From the NCBI GenBank assembly GCA_025936755.1, contig JAICSS010000005.1:1-64000 (forward strand): a stretch of 64,000 nt of DNA, in the 5' to 3' direction. Numbering within the stretch: position 1 is the first letter of the stretch; each line of letters opens with the position of its first letter. Positions 43,353 through 50,699 of the stretch are shown here, piece by piece. Made by a program: the position numbers and the translations under genes. The notes under the pieces are model-generated. The model was given only the letters and a program-made list of their open reading frames with translations, was not told where the DNA came from and searched no databases. The DNA comes from Solirubrobacterales bacterium (GTDB lineage: Bacteria; Actinomycetota; Thermoleophilia; Solirubrobacterales; 70-9).

Positions 43353-44329
43353 GCGTCCCGCTCGACCTCAGCTACGTGGTGCCGGTGCGCTGGCGCGACG
43401 GCGAGCAGCGGCGGGAGCTGGCGAGCTACCTGGCCGAGATCGCCCCGCACTGCGCCGAGACGATCGTCGTCGACGGCTCTCCGGAGGAGGTCTTCGCCGC
43501 CAACGCCGAAGCCTGGGGCGGCCTCGTCACCCACGTTGCGCCGCGCCGGGACGAGCACTGGCTGATGGGCAAGGTCTCGGGGGTCCGGACGGGGATCCGG
43601 CTCGCCTCGCGCGAGCGGGTCGTGATCGCCGACGACGACGTCCGCTACGAGCTCGAGGCGCTGCGGCGGACGGCGCGCCTGCTCGACGCCCACGACCTGG
43701 TGCGCCCGCAGAACTACTTCAGCTCGCTGCCCTGGCACGCGCGCTGGGACACCGCCCGCACCCTGCTCAACCGCTGCTTCGGGCGCGACTACCCGGGGAC
43801 GCTGGCGGTGCGGCGCTCGCGGCTGGTGGCGATGGGACTCTACGACGGCGACGTCCTCTTCGAGAACCTGGAGCTGATCCGCACCGTCCGCGCCCACGGC
43901 GGCAGCGACGTCGCCCCGCTCGACCTCTACGTCGCCCGGACCCCGCCTTCGGCCGCCCACTTCTGGGGCCAGCGCACCCGCCAGGCCTACGACGACTTCG
44001 CGCTGCCGCTGCGGATGGCGCTCTGGCTCGCGGTCGTCCCGCTGCTGGCCTGGCGCCGGCGCCAGGCGCTGCCTGCGACCGCGGTGGCGATCGCATGCGC
44101 CGAGCGCGGCCGCCGGCGCGCCCGCGGCGCAGCCTTCTTCCCCGCCTCCTCCTCCCTGCTGGCGCCGGTCTGGGTGCTCGAGCGCGGGGTCTGTGCCTGG
44201 CTGGCGGTGCTCCAGCGCCTCCGTTTCGGCGGCGTTCGCTACGGCGACTCGGTGATCCCCGTCGCCGCCCACTCCGAGCGGCAGCTGCGCCGGCGGCTCG
44301 AGCGGAGGCCCCAGCCGGCTAGGAGCTAG
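43349..44329 (+). CDS. Membrane-associated GT2-like glycosyltransferase
   Basis: 326 residues from GTG 43349 (GTGA overlap). GT2-like features: LSYVVPVRWRDGEQRRELA, ETIVVDGSPEEVFAANAEAW, RVVIADDDVRYELEALRR with the DDD metal site, and GTLAVRRSRLVAMGLYDGDV, then FENLELIRTVRAHGG. Hydrophobic segments near 220-240 and 275-290 suggest membrane attachment. The pairing with a CDGSH protein and an HDO enzyme points to synthesis of a modified lipid or glycolipid, as inference. It is distinct from the operon at 2.6-30 kb. Confidence 0.8.
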   Translation: MSVPLDLSYVVPVRWRDGEQRRELASYLAEIAPHCAETIVVDGSPEEVFAANAEAWGGLVTHVAPRRDEHWLMGKVSGVRTGIRLASRERVVIADDDVRYELEALRRTARLLDAHDLVRPQNYFSSLPWHARWDTARTLLNRCFGRDYPGTLAVRRSRLVAMGLYDGDVLFENLELIRTVRAHGGSDVAPLDLYVARTPPSAAHFWGQRTRQAYDDFALPLRMALWLAVVPLLAWRRRQALPATAVAIACAERGRRRARGAAFFPASSSLLAPVWVLERGVCAWLAVLQRLRFGGVRYGDSVIPVAAHSERQLRRRLERRPQPARS

Positions 44330-44695
44330 CTAGGCGGCGGGCTGGAGCGGCGGGCCGTCCTCGATCAAGGCGTAGGGCAGCCTCTCCTCGAGCCCGGTCA
44401 GCTTCAGCACGCGGCGCACCCCCGCCGTCTCGCTGGGAAGGAACTCGAGCCGGCGCGCGTCCGGGCGGCCGAGCGCCGTTATCAACAGGGCGATGCCGGT
44501 CGAATCGAGGAACTCCAGCTTGCTGAGGTCGATCAGCACCGGCCGGTCCGAGCCGAGGACCTTCTCGATCTGCGATTCCGCCGTGCAGGCATTGGAGAGG
44601 TCGAGCTCGCCGCGCAGGCAGAGGCGGAGGCGCTGGCCTTCGTCTTGTTCGTCGACGACGAGCAAGCCGTCTCGAACGGATGAATCGCTGGGCAC
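44330..44695 (-). CDS. STAS-domain anti-sigma factor antagonist
   Basis: 121 residues from GTG 44695; the reverse strand has GGAGG six nt upstream of this GTG, so the longer frame to 44740 is not used. STAS fold: LRLCLRGELDLSNACTAESQ, VLIDLSKLEFLDSTGIALLI with the phosphorylatable Ser of DSTG, ending with VLKLTGLEERLPYALIEDG. Such proteins free a SigB/SigF-type sigma factor by binding its anti-sigma kinase when dephosphorylated. A MEDS/HATPase kinase-like gene lies just across the divergent region at 45201. Confidence 0.9.
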   Translation of the reverse strand: MPSDSSVRDGLLVVDEQDEGQRLRLCLRGELDLSNACTAESQIEKVLGSDRPVLIDLSKLEFLDSTGIALLITALGRPDARRLEFLPSETAGVRRVLKLTGLEERLPYALIEDGPPLQPAA

Positions 44696-44717
44696 TGGGG
44701 ACCTCCATCTTGGAAAA

Positions 44718-44734
44718 TTTCGGAAGTCCCGAAA
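44718..44734. repeat. Palindrome TTTCGG-AAGTC-CCGAAA upstream of the STAS gene
   Basis: A perfect 6-bp inverted repeat with a 5-nt spacer, 23 bp before the STAS start codon. The position fits an operator or a short hairpin in the STAS leader. It does not match the SigB-type promoter pattern. Confidence 0.4.
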
Positions 44735-44822
44735 CGTCACACGATGGACGCCGCAGTCTTACCTCGCAGCTGAAGTGCCGGCCGGTCGGAAATGGCGGAC
44801 CGGCAAGACCCACTTGACGATG

Positions 44823-44999
44823 CTAGCGCAGTCGGGGAACCGGGCCGGAAGTCGGCGAAAGTCGTTTCCGCGCGGCGCGGACTCGCTGCAGCAGAACGTC
44901 GCGCTTGAGGGCGGGCCCGATCTCTGGGCCGCGAACTCCGGCTCGGGCGCGGGTCGAAGCTTGGGTACTGGCTTGGCTACTGGGGGGTGGGGCGGTCAT
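44823..44999 (-). CDS. Possible 58-residue basic small protein
   Basis: ATG at 44999 is preceded on the minus strand by GGAGG with a 6-nt spacer, one of the best ribosome-binding sites in the area. The product begins with a Ser/Thr/Ala-rich segment (MTAPPPSSQASTQASTRARA) and ends in a basic helix-prone part (ALKRDVLLQRVRAARKRL). It stops at TAG 44823, 127 nt before the STAS gene in the same direction. There is no recognised family; it is called on the start signal and location between two sigma-regulator genes. It could be chance. Confidence 0.4.
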   Translation of the reverse strand: MTAPPPSSQASTQASTRARAGVRGPEIGPALKRDVLLQRVRAARKRLSPTSGPVPRLR

Positions 45000-45155
45000 T
45001 TCTTCCTCCGGCTTTGAAATTGGGCGATCTGGATCTGGTACCTCTCCCAATCTCCGTGCGATGCCCTGAGAAGTGAGCGGTGTTCTCCCGACGCCAACTG
45101 CGCTGTGACAGCTGCGCCAAGAGTCGAGTACCCAGTGACGTAGCGCACAAACCTC
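45000..45155. other. Gene-free part of the STAS / MEDS divergent region
   Basis: Within the roughly 500-bp region between GTG 44695 and ATG 45201 the only open frame I support is the small one at 44823-44999. This remaining stretch is less GC-rich and holds ATTGGG (45018-45023) and CCCAAT (45045-45050) in inverted orientation. I see no gene or RNA in it. Confidence 0.4.
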
Positions 45156-45180
45156 GTTTCGATCCAGGTAGAGCGGGAAC
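45156..45180 (+). promoter_or_regulatory. SigB/SigF-type promoter for the MEDS/HATPase gene
   Basis: GTTT (45156-45159), 15-nt spacer, GGGAAC (45175-45180), 20 bp before ATG 45201. If functional, the candidate anti-sigma gene is under control of its own sigma factor, as is common for SigB regulators. Confidence 0.5.
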
Positions 45181-45200
45181 ACGACTTGGCAGAGGTAGCG

Positions 45201-46133
45201 ATGGAACACCCCGGTTTTCAACACGAAGCCCTGATCTACGACGGGCCCGCCGAGTACCTGGCGGGGACGGTTCCCTTCATCCAGGCCGGGATCGAGGCCG
45301 GCCAGCCGGTTCTGGTCGCGGTCGGGCCGGAGCAGGCCGCGCTTCTGCGGCGCGAGCTGGGCGCCGACGCCAGCCGGGTCGACTTCACCGATATGCGCGA
45401 GGTCGGTCGCAACCCGGCGACGATCATCCCGCTCTGGCGTGAGTTCGTCGATGCGGCTGGCGGCAGGCCGGTGCTCGGGATCGGAGAACCGGTCTGGGCC
45501 TCCCGCAGCGATGCGGCGCTCGAGGAGTGCCGGCGCCACGAGTCCCTGCTCAACGTCGCCTTCGACGGCGGCCCGGCCTGGGACCTCCTCTGTCCCTACG
45601 ACGCCGTCTCGATCGGCGACGACATCATCGAGAAGGTGGCGCAATCGCACCCCTGCCTCCGGCGCAGGGGGCGCCGCGAACCGAGCGCCAGGTTCGAGCC
45701 CAGCCCCGATTGCTTCGCCGGCGAGCTGCCGCCGCCTTCGGCGACGCCGGAAACGTTCGAGTTCGAGGAACGCGGGCTCGCCGAGGTCCGCCGCCGGGTC
45801 GCCGCCGCCGCCAGCGAAGTCGGGATGGCCTCCGGCGGGGTGGCCGACGTCGTCACCGCGACCAGCGAGCTCGCCGCCAACAGCGTCGTCCACGGCGGCG
45901 GCGGCGGCGCCCTGCGCCTCTGGCGCGACCAGGGGCGGCTGCTGGTCGAGGTCGAGGACCGGGGCCGAATCGAAGACCCCCTCGTCGGCCGCCTGCGGCC
46001 GGACGTCTCGCAGCAGGGCGGTCGCGGCCTCTGGCTCGCCAACAAGCTCTGCGACCTGGTCCAGATCCGCTCCGGCGAGCGGGGCACGAAGGTGCGACTG
46101 CACGCGCTGGCGCCGGAGATGGCCTTCGTCTAG
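45201..46133 (+). CDS. MEDS sensor / HATPase anti-sigma regulator (RsbA-like)
   Basis: 310 residues from ATG 45201 (GAGG five nt upstream), preferred to TTG 45186. Residues about 5-160 are a MEDS domain (FQHEALIYDGPAEYLAGTVP, RVDFTDMREVGRNPATIIPL, ESLLNVAFDGGPAWDLLCPY). Residues about 195-305 are a GHKL ATPase of the RsbW type: VTATSELAANSVVHGGGGGA (N-box), LLVEVEDRGRIEDP (G1) and QQGGRGLWLANKLCDLVQIR (G2). There is no HisKA domain. The architecture matches actinobacterial RsbA-like anti-sigma kinases. It probably binds the stress sigma factor and is countered by the STAS proteins at 44330 and 50006. Confidence 0.88.
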   Translation: MEHPGFQHEALIYDGPAEYLAGTVPFIQAGIEAGQPVLVAVGPEQAALLRRELGADASRVDFTDMREVGRNPATIIPLWREFVDAAGGRPVLGIGEPVWASRSDAALEECRRHESLLNVAFDGGPAWDLLCPYDAVSIGDDIIEKVAQSHPCLRRRGRREPSARFEPSPDCFAGELPPPSATPETFEFEERGLAEVRRRVAAAASEVGMASGGVADVVTATSELAANSVVHGGGGGALRLWRDQGRLLVEVEDRGRIEDPLVGRLRPDVSQQGGRGLWLANKLCDLVQIRSGERGTKVRLHALAPEMAFV

Positions 46134-46175
46134 GGACGAGGCGTGGCTTCCCCCCGTCGCGGGTAGCTGGCGGAC

Positions 46176-47126
46176 ATGCCGGCCAACGACCCCCAGACCC
46201 AGCTCGTCAAGTACCTGACCGACGTCCACTCGATCGAGGAACAGGCGCGGATCCAGATGGAACGCGCGCCGAAGCTCGTCGAGGGCGCGTTCGCCGTGGC
46301 CTTCCAGCGCCACCTCGGGGAGACCGAATCCCAGGAGCAGCGCGTGCGCGGCCGCCTGGAGGCGCACGACGCCTCCCCTTCGAGAATCAAGGACGTCGCC
46401 GGGGCGGCCGGCGGCTTCGGCATGGTCCTCTTCGCCCGCTCGCAACCGGACACGCCGGGCAAGCTGGCGATGCACGCCTTCTCCTACGAGCACATGGAGG
46501 TCGCCGCCTACGAGCTGCTGGGGATCGCCGCCCGCGAAGCCGGCGACGAGGAGACGGCGGCGATGGCGGCGACGATCGCCGGCGAGGAGCGCGAGATGGC
46601 GGGCCGGATCGCCGCCAGCTGGGACGAAGCGGTCGAGCAGGCGCTGGCGCGGGTCGAGCCCGACGACCTCGGCGACACGCTCGACACCTACCTCGCCGAC
46701 GTCCACGCGCTCGAGGGGCAGTCGAAGAAGCTGCTGGAGAAAAGCCGCGAGCTGGACGTGCCGGAGGCGCTGCGCTCGGCTCTCGACCGCCACCTGCGGG
46801 AGACCGAAGGCCACCTGGAGAAGATCGAGCGGCGGCTCGACGACCGCGGCGCCACCCCCTCGGCGATCAAGGACGCGATGCTCCGTCTGGGCGCCCTCAA
46901 CTGGGGCGTCTTCTTCGCCGCCCAGCCAGACACGCCGGCCAAGCTCGCCGGCTTCGCCTACGCGGTCGAGAACCTCGAGGTGGCCGCCTACGAGCTGCTG
47001 CTCCGCGTCGCCCGCCGCGCTGACGACGAGGAGACCGTCACCCTCGCCGAATCGATCCTCGCCGAGGAGCAGGCGGCGGCGAAATCGGTCGCCGACCAGT
47101 GGCCGGTCTCGATGTCGGTCGCCTAA
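46176..47126 (+). CDS. Tandem DUF892 (YciF-like) ferritin-like protein
   Basis: 316 residues from ATG 46176. Two homologous halves of about 155 residues: half one LVKYLTDVHSIEEQARIQME, DASPSRIKDVAGAAGGFGMV, SYEHMEVAAYELLGIAA; half two LDTYLADVHALEGQSKKLLE, GATPSAIKDAMLRLGALNWG, AVENLEVAAYELLLRVA. Each has the helix pairs of DUF892, a stress-related ferritin-like fold. Single-domain proteins are the norm, so this is a fused duplication. It probably acts in oxidative or osmotic stress. The downstream gene is convergent. Confidence 0.88.
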   Translation: MPANDPQTQLVKYLTDVHSIEEQARIQMERAPKLVEGAFAVAFQRHLGETESQEQRVRGRLEAHDASPSRIKDVAGAAGGFGMVLFARSQPDTPGKLAMHAFSYEHMEVAAYELLGIAAREAGDEETAAMAATIAGEEREMAGRIAASWDEAVEQALARVEPDDLGDTLDTYLADVHALEGQSKKLLEKSRELDVPEALRSALDRHLRETEGHLEKIERRLDDRGATPSAIKDAMLRLGALNWGVFFAAQPDTPAKLAGFAYAVENLEVAAYELLLRVARRADDEETVTLAESILAEEQAAAKSVADQWPVSMSVA

Positions 47127-47642
47127 GGGACGCCCGGATGCCGGCGGTCGCGCTCGGCAGCGCCCGCTGGGCGGCGGCGAGGTGGAGGTCTTCGACCTGC
47201 GGGCCTTGCGGTCGGCACGCTCGGCGAGGGCGTGGAAGTCGATCCCGTCGAGGCGCTCGCCGAAGCTCTGCTCGAGCGCGTTCCAGAGCTGCATCTTGCC
47301 GCCGATCCCGGAGGCGAGGACCTCCAGCTCGAGGACCCGACTGAGCGGGGAGTAGCCGCGCAGCTGGCCGTTCAGCTTCAGCCGGCCGAGGCGCTCGCCG
47401 ACCAGCGCCAGCGCCGGTTTGAACGGCCTGCGCTCGACCCCGAGCCGTTCCATCACCCGGATCATGGTCTCGCGGTCCGCTTCGATCTCGCCGCAGATCC
47501 GCCCCAGGGGCTCGCCGAACTCGGCGTCGCCGCGGTTGCTCGACCGCAGGCGGCGGGCCAGCTCGACTCCGAGCGTGGCCCCCGCCAGGTGGTCGTTCAG
47601 GTAGATGGCCAGAAGCCGATCGGGATCCGCGCTCTGGGTCAT
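47038..47642 (-). pseudogene. Helical hypothetical protein with a frameshift near its 3' end
   Basis: From ATG 47642 the frame encodes MTQSADPDRLLAIYLNDHLA, RLKLNGQLRGYSPLSRVLEL and FGERLDGIDFHALAERADR, a ferritin-like hypothetical protein type I associate with Thermoleophilia. After ERADR the original frame turns to low-complexity residues and stays open antisense through later genes to 44823. The neighbouring frame continues QGPQVEDLHLAAAQRALP, the helical end expected for this family. One base missing near 47208 (GACCGC-AAGG where GACCGCCAAGG would keep frame) accounts for it. In the restored frame the stop is at 47038, overlapping the convergent DUF892 gene. The family match is from memory. 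Confidence 0.65.
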
Positions 47643-47649
47643 CGGAGGG

Positions 47650-48138
47650 TCAGGCCTCCTCGTAGGGGTCTTTCTCGCCGGCCAGCTGCAGCGCGCACTC
47701 CTTGGTCTCGCTGAAGTGGCGTTCCTGGATCGGCAGCGCCCACTCGACCAGTTCGGAGACCTGCTCCTCGCCGGCCTGCTCGTTGAGCTTCCTCAGCACC
47801 GCCCAGTGGCCGACCTCGCCGGCCTCGGCCATGGTCATGAACTCGAAGCCGTCGAGCCCGTCGGCGTCGTCGCCGAGGTAGGTGTCCATCATCTCGGCGG
47901 CCTCGCCTTTGGTTTCTCTCGCCTTTTCGAGGATCGCCGTCTTCTTGCCCTCGCGCCGGTCGGCGACCTCGGCGCCGCGGCGCGCGGTCTCCTCGGCCTC
48001 CTCGCGCATCTGCCGCAGCTTCCGGGCGACGCTGTCGTCGTCGACGAGCCCCTCGACCTTCTCCGTCGCTTTCTGCGCCGCTTCGGCGAGGCCGATCACC
48101 TCCGCGAGCTTCTCCTCCAAGGTCGTCAACTCGGCCAT
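47650..48138 (-). CDS. Helical ferritin-like hypothetical protein
   Basis: 162 residues from ATG 48138 with GGAGG on the minus strand. The N-terminal half is a Glu/Lys/Arg-rich coiled coil (LTTLEEKLAEVIGLAEAAQK); the C-terminal half has EFMTMAEAGEVGHWAVLRKL and LPIQERHFSETKECALQLAG with Glu/His residues in helices, as in DUF892/ferritin-like proteins. It is 7 nt upstream of the frameshifted helical gene, in the same direction, so the two form an operon. A SigB-type promoter is at 48179-48204. Confidence 0.72.
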   Translation of the reverse strand: MAELTTLEEKLAEVIGLAEAAQKATEKVEGLVDDDSVARKLRQMREEAEETARRGAEVADRREGKKTAILEKARETKGEAAEMMDTYLGDDADGLDGFEFMTMAEAGEVGHWAVLRKLNEQAGEEQVSELVEWALPIQERHFSETKECALQLAGEKDPYEEA

Positions 48139-48178
48139 CGTCTTCCTCCTCTGGGTGGTTGGCGGGATGCCGTTTTCC

Positions 48179-48204
48179 CTACCCGAGCCAGAGGTGTTCG
48201 AAGC
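48179..48204 (-). promoter_or_regulatory. SigB/SigF-type promoter for the helical-protein operon
   Basis: Minus strand: GCTT (48204-48201), 16-nt spacer, GGGTAG (48184-48179). One mismatch in the -35. The start codon at 48138 is 40 nt downstream. Confidence 0.5.
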
Positions 48205-48250
48205 GCAGGCCGGCGGCGGCGGAAAGGACCGGAATCGTGGATGACCGCGA

Positions 48251-49141
48251 TCAGCCGGCGGCGGCGAGCTGGGACTCGACCTCGTAGCCGAACTCGGCCA
48301 GGGTCTCGGCCATCACCTCGTGCATCGCGTGCTGCTCGGCCGGGCTCAGGTTGTCGCGCCAGCCCCCCGGCTGGGCGCGGCGGACGAAGCGGTGGCGACC
48401 GCGGGCGGTCCGCGGCTGCTTCTCGAAGCGGTGCGCTGCGACGACCTCGGGCACCGGCCCCGGGTCGACTTCGATCATCTCGCAGATCCGGGTCAGGAGG
48501 GTCTCGGTTTCGGCGCGCAGGTCCTCGTAGCGGATCAGGATCCGGTCCTCCTCGGCCCGCGCCTCGTAGGCCCTGCGCACCTCGCGACTGCGGAAGGCCC
48601 AGACTTCCGAGAGCCAGCGGATCAGCGGGATCCGACCCTCCTCCGACACCGGGAAGGCGCCGCCGGGGATCGCCCAGGAGCCCTCGCTGTAGGCGTCGAG
48701 CCAGGAGTCGATGACGTCGCGCCCGTCGCGCAGGAGGAAGATCACCTTCGAGCGGGGGAAGAGGCCGGCCAGGAAGGGGGCGACGTGGGAGCCGGGCTCC
48801 TTGACGACGAAGGCCGCCGCGGCCGCGTCGACTCCCCCTTCGGCCTGCGCTTCGAAGCGGGCCCGGATCAGCTCCCGCAGCGGCTCCTCCCAGGCGTCGC
48901 GGTAGCGCTCGGCGAAGAAGTAGCCCGGCTCTCCGGCCTTGACCTCGAGCAGGGTGTTGAGCTGCGGCGGGTTCTCGCAGGCCGCCCAGGCGAGCGGGAT
49001 CGGCCGCCAGACGCCGAGGTGGTGGCCGAGGTGCGGGTCGTCGACCGGGACCACCGTCTCCAGCTCGGAGAGCATCTTCAGCAGCCAGGTACTGCCGCTG
49101 CGGGACGAGCCGAAGATCCATGCCAGGCGGTTCTCCTGCAT
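48251..49141 (-). CDS. Sulfotransferase family protein
   Basis: 296 residues, ATG at 49141. The 5'-phosphosulfate loop is AWIFGSSRSGSTWLLKMLSE near the N-terminus and the 3'-phosphate site is VIFLLRDGRDVIDSWLDAYS. C-terminal GRHRFVRRAQPGGWRDNLSP is the usual PAPS-gating region. It resembles the glycan-operon sulfotransferase at 14811 but is not adjacent to transferases. The substrate is unknown. It stands alone between stress genes. Confidence 0.88.
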   Translation of the reverse strand: MQENRLAWIFGSSRSGSTWLLKMLSELETVVPVDDPHLGHHLGVWRPIPLAWAACENPPQLNTLLEVKAGEPGYFFAERYRDAWEEPLRELIRARFEAQAEGGVDAAAAAFVVKEPGSHVAPFLAGLFPRSKVIFLLRDGRDVIDSWLDAYSEGSWAIPGGAFPVSEEGRIPLIRWLSEVWAFRSREVRRAYEARAEEDRILIRYEDLRAETETLLTRICEMIEVDPGPVPEVVAAHRFEKQPRTARGRHRFVRRAQPGGWRDNLSPAEQHAMHEVMAETLAEFGYEVESQLAAAG

Positions 49142-49183
49142 GTTGCGCCGAGGGTACCCTTGGGGACGGTGGCGGTAAACCTG

Positions 49184-49711
49184 CTAGCCGAGGCCCTTCT
49201 CCTCGGCTGCCTTGTAGGCGATCTGGAAGAAGTCCGAGATCGTCAGCGCCGAGAAGAGGAAGGCGGCGAAGCGGGTCAGGCGCGGGGCGAACAGCAGCCC
49301 GACCGAGAAGCCGGCGACGACCCAGAGGTCGAGGCAGTAGGGGCAGATCAGCAGCTCGCCGATCGCTTTCCGCAGGCCGGTGCCGCGGCTGCTCTCCTCG
49401 AGCTCGGCCGGGCCGCCCTTGCCTTCGAGTTCGGTGAACGGCGCCCGCAGCGGGCTCGTCACCTTGTCCTTGGCGACCAGGCGGCTGAGTTTGTGCGAGG
49501 CGGTCCCGACCAGCAGCAACTCGCCCGGGCTGACCTTCGCCGGCAGCTCGCGGCCCTGGCGCCTGGCGAGGAGCAGGGCGGCGCTGAGGAGGGCGCCGAA
49601 GATGCTCATGAAGGCCAGGTAGGGAAGGAAGAGCGGGCGTTCGTCCGGCTCGGCGTAGCCGGCTATGACAGCCTCCGGCGCCTTGAGAGCGGATCCGTCC
49701 TCTGGGGTCAC
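49184..49711 (-). CDS. DUF1360 membrane protein
   Basis: 175 residues from GTG 49711. Two or three hydrophobic helices (LPYLAFMSIFGALLSAALLL, LWVVAGFSVGLLFAP, FAAFLFSALTISDFFQIAY) flank the DUF1360 signature GTASHKLSRLVAKDKVTSPL and RAPF, and the Cys motif LLICPYCLDLWV. Related Bacillus spore proteins (YngL-type) contain this domain; the function is unknown to me. A SigB-type promoter at 49721-49746 would give an almost leaderless message. The gene upstream in the same direction is the small ORF at 49721. Confidence 0.85.
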   Translation of the reverse strand: MTPEDGSALKAPEAVIAGYAEPDERPLFLPYLAFMSIFGALLSAALLLARRQGRELPAKVSPGELLLVGTASHKLSRLVAKDKVTSPLRAPFTELEGKGGPAELEESSRGTGLRKAIGELLICPYCLDLWVVAGFSVGLLFAPRLTRFAAFLFSALTISDFFQIAYKAAEEKGLG

Positions 49712-49720
49712 CGTCCCCTG

Positions 49721-49746
49721 TTACCCATTGCGGTGACGGTTCCAAC
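49721..49746 (-). promoter_or_regulatory. SigB/SigF-type promoter for the DUF1360 gene
   Basis: Minus strand: GTTG (49746-49743), 16-nt spacer, GGGTAA (49726-49721), ten bp before GTG 49711. One mismatch in each element; the elements lie inside the end of the upstream small ORF. Confidence 0.4.
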
Positions 49747-49966
49747 CCTCGCTGCTGACCGCGAGGTGGAAGGCGCCGTCGGGCCCCCGCCGCTCGATCA
49801 CGAGGCCCTGCGCGACCGCTCGCCGCAGCGCCCGCCGCAGGTCGCGCGACTCCAGCCGCGGGAAGCTCTGCGCCAGCTCGCCGCGGCGGCAGAACCCGTC
49901 GTCGGCGAGGGCGACGATCGCCGCGACGATCTCCTCCGGCGGCGGCAGCGGCTTGCGGGGGGACAC
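49721..49966 (-). CDS. Small winged-helix-like hypothetical protein
   Basis: 81 residues from GTG 49966. EEIVAAIVALADDGFCRRGE and LESRDLRRALRRAVAQGLVI followed by ERRGPDGAFHLAVS look like a compact winged helix (helix-turn-helix plus beta wing), so a DNA-binding role is possible. Its 3' end overlaps the promoter of the DUF1360 gene. It is divergent from the STAS gene at 50006, separated by 39 bp. No family was recognised. Confidence 0.6.
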   Translation of the reverse strand: MSPRKPLPPPEEIVAAIVALADDGFCRRGELAQSFPRLESRDLRRALRRAVAQGLVIERRGPDGAFHLAVSSEGWNRHRNG

Positions 49967-50005
49967 GGGCGCGAGCTTAAGTTAGGATCGCCTGGATCTA
50001 GCCAA

Positions 50006-50362
50006 ATGCAGCGATTCAACGTCACCACCAAGGATCTGAGCCCCGGCTCTCGGGACGTGCAGGTCGAAGGCGAGCTCGACCTCGCCGTCGCCGGCCAGCT
50101 CGACGAGGTCCTGACCGCGGCCGCGGAGGAGTGCGACCGCGTCCTCGTCGGGCTCGAGCGCTGCGCCTTCATCGACTCCTCCGGGATCGCCGTCATCCTC
50201 CGCGCCCGGAGCCGGATGGAGGATGAGGGCCACCGGCTCGCCGTCTACGCGCCGACGGACCAGGTCCAGCGGGTTCTCGAGATGACCGGTCTCACCTCCA
50301 ACGGCCTCGTCTTCGCCAGCGCCGCGGAGGCGATCGCGGCAATCGCCGAGCCGGCCTCCTAG
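50006..50362 (+). CDS. STAS-domain anti-sigma factor antagonist (second)
   Basis: 118 residues from ATG 50006. STAS fold with DVQVEGELDLAVAGQLDEVL, RVLVGLERCAFIDSSGIAVI (phosphorylatable Ser in DSSG) and VQRVLEMTGLTSNGLVFASA. No clear Shine-Dalgarno; the upstream stretch is A/T-richer. It is the second antagonist within 6 kb of the MEDS/HATPase gene, which suggests that the anti-sigma switch integrates two inputs. It may alternatively serve a different kinase. Confidence 0.9.
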   Translation: MQRFNVTTKDLSPGSRDVQVEGELDLAVAGQLDEVLTAAAEECDRVLVGLERCAFIDSSGIAVILRARSRMEDEGHRLAVYAPTDQVQRVLEMTGLTSNGLVFASAAEAIAAIAEPAS

Positions 50363-50459
50363 TCCCGGCCCGCGCGCACCGGCAGGCTGCGCCGGGGCAC
50401 CGGCACGGTCGCCCCTCGCTCGCGCGTCTACCCCCGCCGGTCGCGGGCGAGAAACCGCC

Positions 50460-50690
50460 TCAGCCGAAGCGCGGTTCGAGCCGCTGGAAGGTGCGCCACC
50501 AGCCGCGGTCGAGCGTGGCGTGCTCGACCGCCTGCAGGAGCGAGCCGTCGTCGTCGTGGAGCTCGTAGCTGACGACCGGGGTCTCGTCGTCGAGGTCGAC
50601 GGCGATGACGCGAGCCATCATCAGGTAGGGCGGGCAACTGAGCCAGAACTCGCCCGGTTTGGGAAGGGTTTTTACATTGGAGCTCGCCAT
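50460..50690 (-). CDS. Small stress-associated hypothetical protein
   Basis: 76 residues from ATG 50690. The longer frame to 50711 is rejected because a SigB-type -10 at 50700-50705 lies inside it, so transcription would begin near 50693. The sequence (LPKPGEFWLSCPPYLMMARV, IAVDLDDETPVVSYELHDDD, RGWWRTFQRLEPRFG) suggests a small beta-barrel domain. No family was recognised. It is monocistronic. Confidence 0.65.
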   Translation of the reverse strand: MASSNVKTLPKPGEFWLSCPPYLMMARVIAVDLDDETPVVSYELHDDDGSLLQAVEHATLDRGWWRTFQRLEPRFG

Positions 50691-50699
50691 GGGTCTTCG

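Noticed and set aside
46161-46166. GGGTAG ahead of the DUF892 gene as a further SigB-type promoter
   Set aside because: No GTTT-like -35 at 13-18 nt upstream.
44823-47642. Minus-strand open frame of 939 codons
   Set aside because: Only its first ~145 codons look like protein; the rest is antisense to the DUF892 and MEDS genes and is open because of GC bias after a frameshift. The small ORF at 44823-44999 is kept separately on the strength of its own start signal.
50428-50455. CTACCC and AAAC on the minus strand (GTTT-N18-GGGTAG)
   Set aside because: Spacer of 18 is long and it would point antisense into the STAS gene, with no gene to serve.
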